Below, in pieces: positions 61,659-64,000 of a DNA stretch of 64,000 bases. The position numbers and the translations under genes were made by a program. Within the stretch, counting starts at the first letter, position 1; every line of letters begins with the position of its first letter. The notes below the pieces were generated by a model. It saw only the letters and a list, made by a program, of their open reading frames with translations, was not told where the DNA came from and did no database searches. Source of the DNA: Mrakia gelida (taxonomy: Eukaryota > Basidiomycota > Tremellomycetes > Cystofilobasidiales > Mrakiaceae); contig BRON01000007.1 of the NCBI GenBank assembly GCA_024345305.1, positions 1,054,001-1,118,000 of the forward strand, given 5' to 3'.

Positions 61659-63853
61659 TCAGAAGTCCTGTTGGAGAGAGAGATGGAGGAGAAGATCAGC
61701 CGTGAAAGAAGAGAAAGAAGAGAAGAAGGAAGACGCGTCGACTGACCTCGAAGGTCTGCCCGTAGACGTCCGGCGCTGGAGGAACGGCGAACAGTCCAGG
61801 AAGATCGTTCGGACGAGGAAGTGGGTACTTCTGGAAGTTTTGAGTGTCCCCTGGAGGGAAGGACAAGAGACGAAGGTCAGTTCGAGAAGCTCGAATGATC
61901 AAGCGAGACGCGTCGAAGACTCACCGACATCAGCGACCGGAGGAATGATGGGAGCCCTGATCTGTCTCCTCTCCAAGCTTCCCCAATCCACACCCGAGAA
62001 CCAAGGGTGCATCATCACGTCCATCGCTCCTCCTCTCAGGTTTCCGAGTCGTTTCGATCGGTCGACAGTGAGCAGACGACGAATGAGATCTTTGGTGATG
62101 GAGTCGATGTGAGGAGGGAAGGCGATCTTGGCTGCGAGGATCTTCTCGTAGATCCCCATCGGATTGTCGTCGAAGAACGGCTGCGAGAAAAGGTACGAGG
62201 TCGAGGTCAGCGAGGGAGAGAAGCCGACGACGCGAGACACGACGAACAGCAGGTTTCGAAACTCAGCGAGGCGAGGTGAGACTTACCGGATAGCCAGCGA
62301 GCATCTCGAAGCACAAGATTCCCAACGCCCACCAGTCTACAGCCTTCCCATGACCCTTCGAGAGCACGATCTCGGGAGCGAGGTACTGTGGAATCAGAAG
62401 AGGAGAGACGGGACAAGTCAGCCTTCGCGTCCTTCGTCGACTCGAAGCGAAGAGGAACGAAAACGCTCACCTCGGGAGTTCCACAAAGCGTGAATGTCCT
62501 ATCTCCCACCTCCTTCGCGAATCCAAAGTCGGCAATCCTGCCAGAATTAAAAGGCGGAAGGCGGGAACTCGATCAGTCCTACTGCTCCCTTTGATTCCTG
62601 GTTTTCCCTCCGCACCCCGCGACGCGTCTCGCCTCGGGGCCGAGAATCGACGTTGGACGAAGAACAAGAGATGGGAAGGCGATATCCGAGTCGTTGATAG
62701 AGACGAGGAGGGGAGAGGAAGGCAAATGGAACGCACCTCAGGTAGCCTTCGCGATCAAGGAGCAGGTTCTCGGGTTTGAGATCTCGATAGATGATGTCTT
62801 GGGAGTGCAGATCTACGAGTACGAGGAGAGAGAGGAAGAGAACGGGTCAGATGTTGTGTTGCTCGAGTGTAAGAAACACGTTGGGGAGGAGGAAACTCAC
62901 ATGCGACGGCGAGAATGATGGAGGAGAGGTAGAATCGAGTGACGTCCGGAGTGAAGCGCCCTGCTCGTCGAAGGTGGGAGAAGAGCTCTCCTCCTGGAAC
63001 GTACGAGAGCAGCATGTAAACGTTGATCGAGTCTTGATACGTTTGGTAGCTGAGTTGAAGAGCAGGAAAGAACAAGGTGAAAGGAAGGCGAGAAATATGA
63101 GCGCGCATGAGATCAGTGTTCATCTTGCAGCCGCTGTCTCCTTCCTTCCCTCCCTCGCTACTCACAGTTCTACGATGAACGGATGCTTCACCCTGCCGAG
63201 GATAGCTCTCTCGTTGTTGATGTGCTCGACCTGCTTGAGCCTGACGATCTCGGATTTGGCGAGCACCTTGAGCGCGAAGTGCGGCATCGGCTGAGATGTC
63301 GAGGAGGGAGGTTTTGGACGAGCGATGAGGTTGGGTTGAGCTGATTGATGGGGATTCGGTTGCGACTCTGATCCACGAGGTGTAGGCGATGCGGCGATGG
63401 AGGGTTGTGGCAGGAAGATGGGATGGGGAGTGTTGGCTGGAGTGGAAGGCGAACGAAGGCGAACGAGGAGGACTCGTCCAAAAGTTCCGGTTCCTGTTGG
63501 GAGTCCAGGGAAGGGAGCGGAAAGAGCACGATGGAGATAGAGAGAGAAAAAGAAAGCGGAGTTGGTCAGTTTACACAGGGGTCGAAGAACAAGAAGGAGA
63601 ACGAGGGGAGGTCGAGCTTCTTTGGCGTAGAGTTCGACGCTAACGATGAAAACGAAGGGAGGAAGGGCGAGGAGGCGTTCTCGGTGGAGACGTCGGATTG
63701 GTTTCAGAGATGAAGAGGGAGAGAAGGTGAAACCGTGCCTCCTTCCTCGGCTGCAGTGAAAACCTGCTTGACCAGGGTCTCTACGAGCTCCTGAGATGGG
63801 CTCGAGCTGTCCCAAGTTAGACGAGCGTCGTCGTCGAGCCCAAGGAGAGACAT
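61659..63853 (-). CDS. PKA1: cAMP-dependent protein kinase catalytic subunit (5' end unresolved)
   Basis: An AGC Ser/Thr kinase, the effector of cAMP signalling. The first secure exon starts near 63493 with the glycine loop [13 protein letters not shown]. An insert of about 50 residues rich in Pro/Ser separates this from the beta-3 lysine in [20 protein letters not shown]. Next come [39 protein letters not shown], the catalytic loop [30 protein letters not shown], the activation segment [40 protein letters not shown] and [20 protein letters not shown]. The C-terminal tail ends VYGQTFEDF: the last two residues and stop come from a 9-nt exon (61659-61667) after a GTCAGT-donor intron, restoring the hydrophobic FxxF end typical of PKA. 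The start is uncertain; several frames upstream are open and the gene may begin close to or beyond the window edge. Confidence 0.85.
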
Positions 63854-64000
63854 CGGAGACCCCCAGCTTCGTTCTTCCCTTGACCAACGAGCTCGTCTGT
63901 CCTGCCCTTCCCTTGTTCTATGCCTTCCCCTCCCTTCTTTTGACCAGTCATCCCTCGATGATGGTACTAGCAACGAGAGGATGGGCCATATTTCACAGGA

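Noticed and set aside
61668..61746. Hydrophobic read-through tail of PKA
   Set aside because: It is an intron; splicing restores the FxxF C-terminus expected of PKA.

Overview
The window looks like a gene-dense nuclear segment of a basidiomycete fungus. Most loci carry many short introns (about 60-110 nt) with a GTGAGT donor, a CTGAC branch site and a CAG acceptor. The gene set is entirely fungal: ATG2, COX16, SEC26, striatin, PMT2, a choline-transporter-like protein and a GT18 glycosyltransferase. Very short exons, pyrimidine-rich introns and moderately high GC would fit Pucciniomycotina, Microbotryomycetes-like yeasts in particular, but that placement is inference. I found no CRISPR array, insertion sequence, rRNA or convincing tRNA.

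Layout. 1-12 kb: unresolved minus-strand exon fragments, TMA7 (-), MBF1 (+), proteasome beta-4 (+), COX16 (+) and PMT2 (+). 12.7-19.4 kb: ribosomal protein eL42 (+) and coatomer beta, SEC26 (+). 19.7-31 kb: nucleoside hydrolase (-), CTL/PNS1-like transporter (+, with an in-frame stop), a small Ser/Pro-rich protein (+) and a DCAF5-like WD40 protein (+). 31-43 kb: an F-box-like protein (-), a secreted class 3 lipase (+), the divergent histone pair H2A (-) and H2B (+), a paralog of the first F-box-like protein in opposite orientation (+), and a third, canonical F-box protein (-). 44.6-61 kb: a GT18 MGAT5-like glycosyltransferase (-), striatin (+) and the very large ATG2 (+). 61.6-64 kb: the catalytic subunit of cAMP-dependent protein kinase (-), with its 5' end unresolved near the window edge.

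Most of the content is housekeeping: translation (TMA7, eL42), chromatin (H2A/H2B), protein turnover (beta-4, DCAF5-like, F-box proteins), the secretory pathway and glycosylation (SEC26, PMT2, GT18), autophagy (ATG2) and signalling (PKA, striatin). The most unusual signals are: (i) the palindromic octamer GACGCGTC, present 21 times by my count, never in a coding exon I could define and mostly in introns; (ii) a set of 4-22 nt coding exons, including a 9-nt last exon that supplies the PKA C-terminus; (iii) a single in-frame TGA in the choline-transporter-like gene; (iv) inverted F-box-like paralogs flanking the lipase-histone block. I found no defence or selfish-element system.
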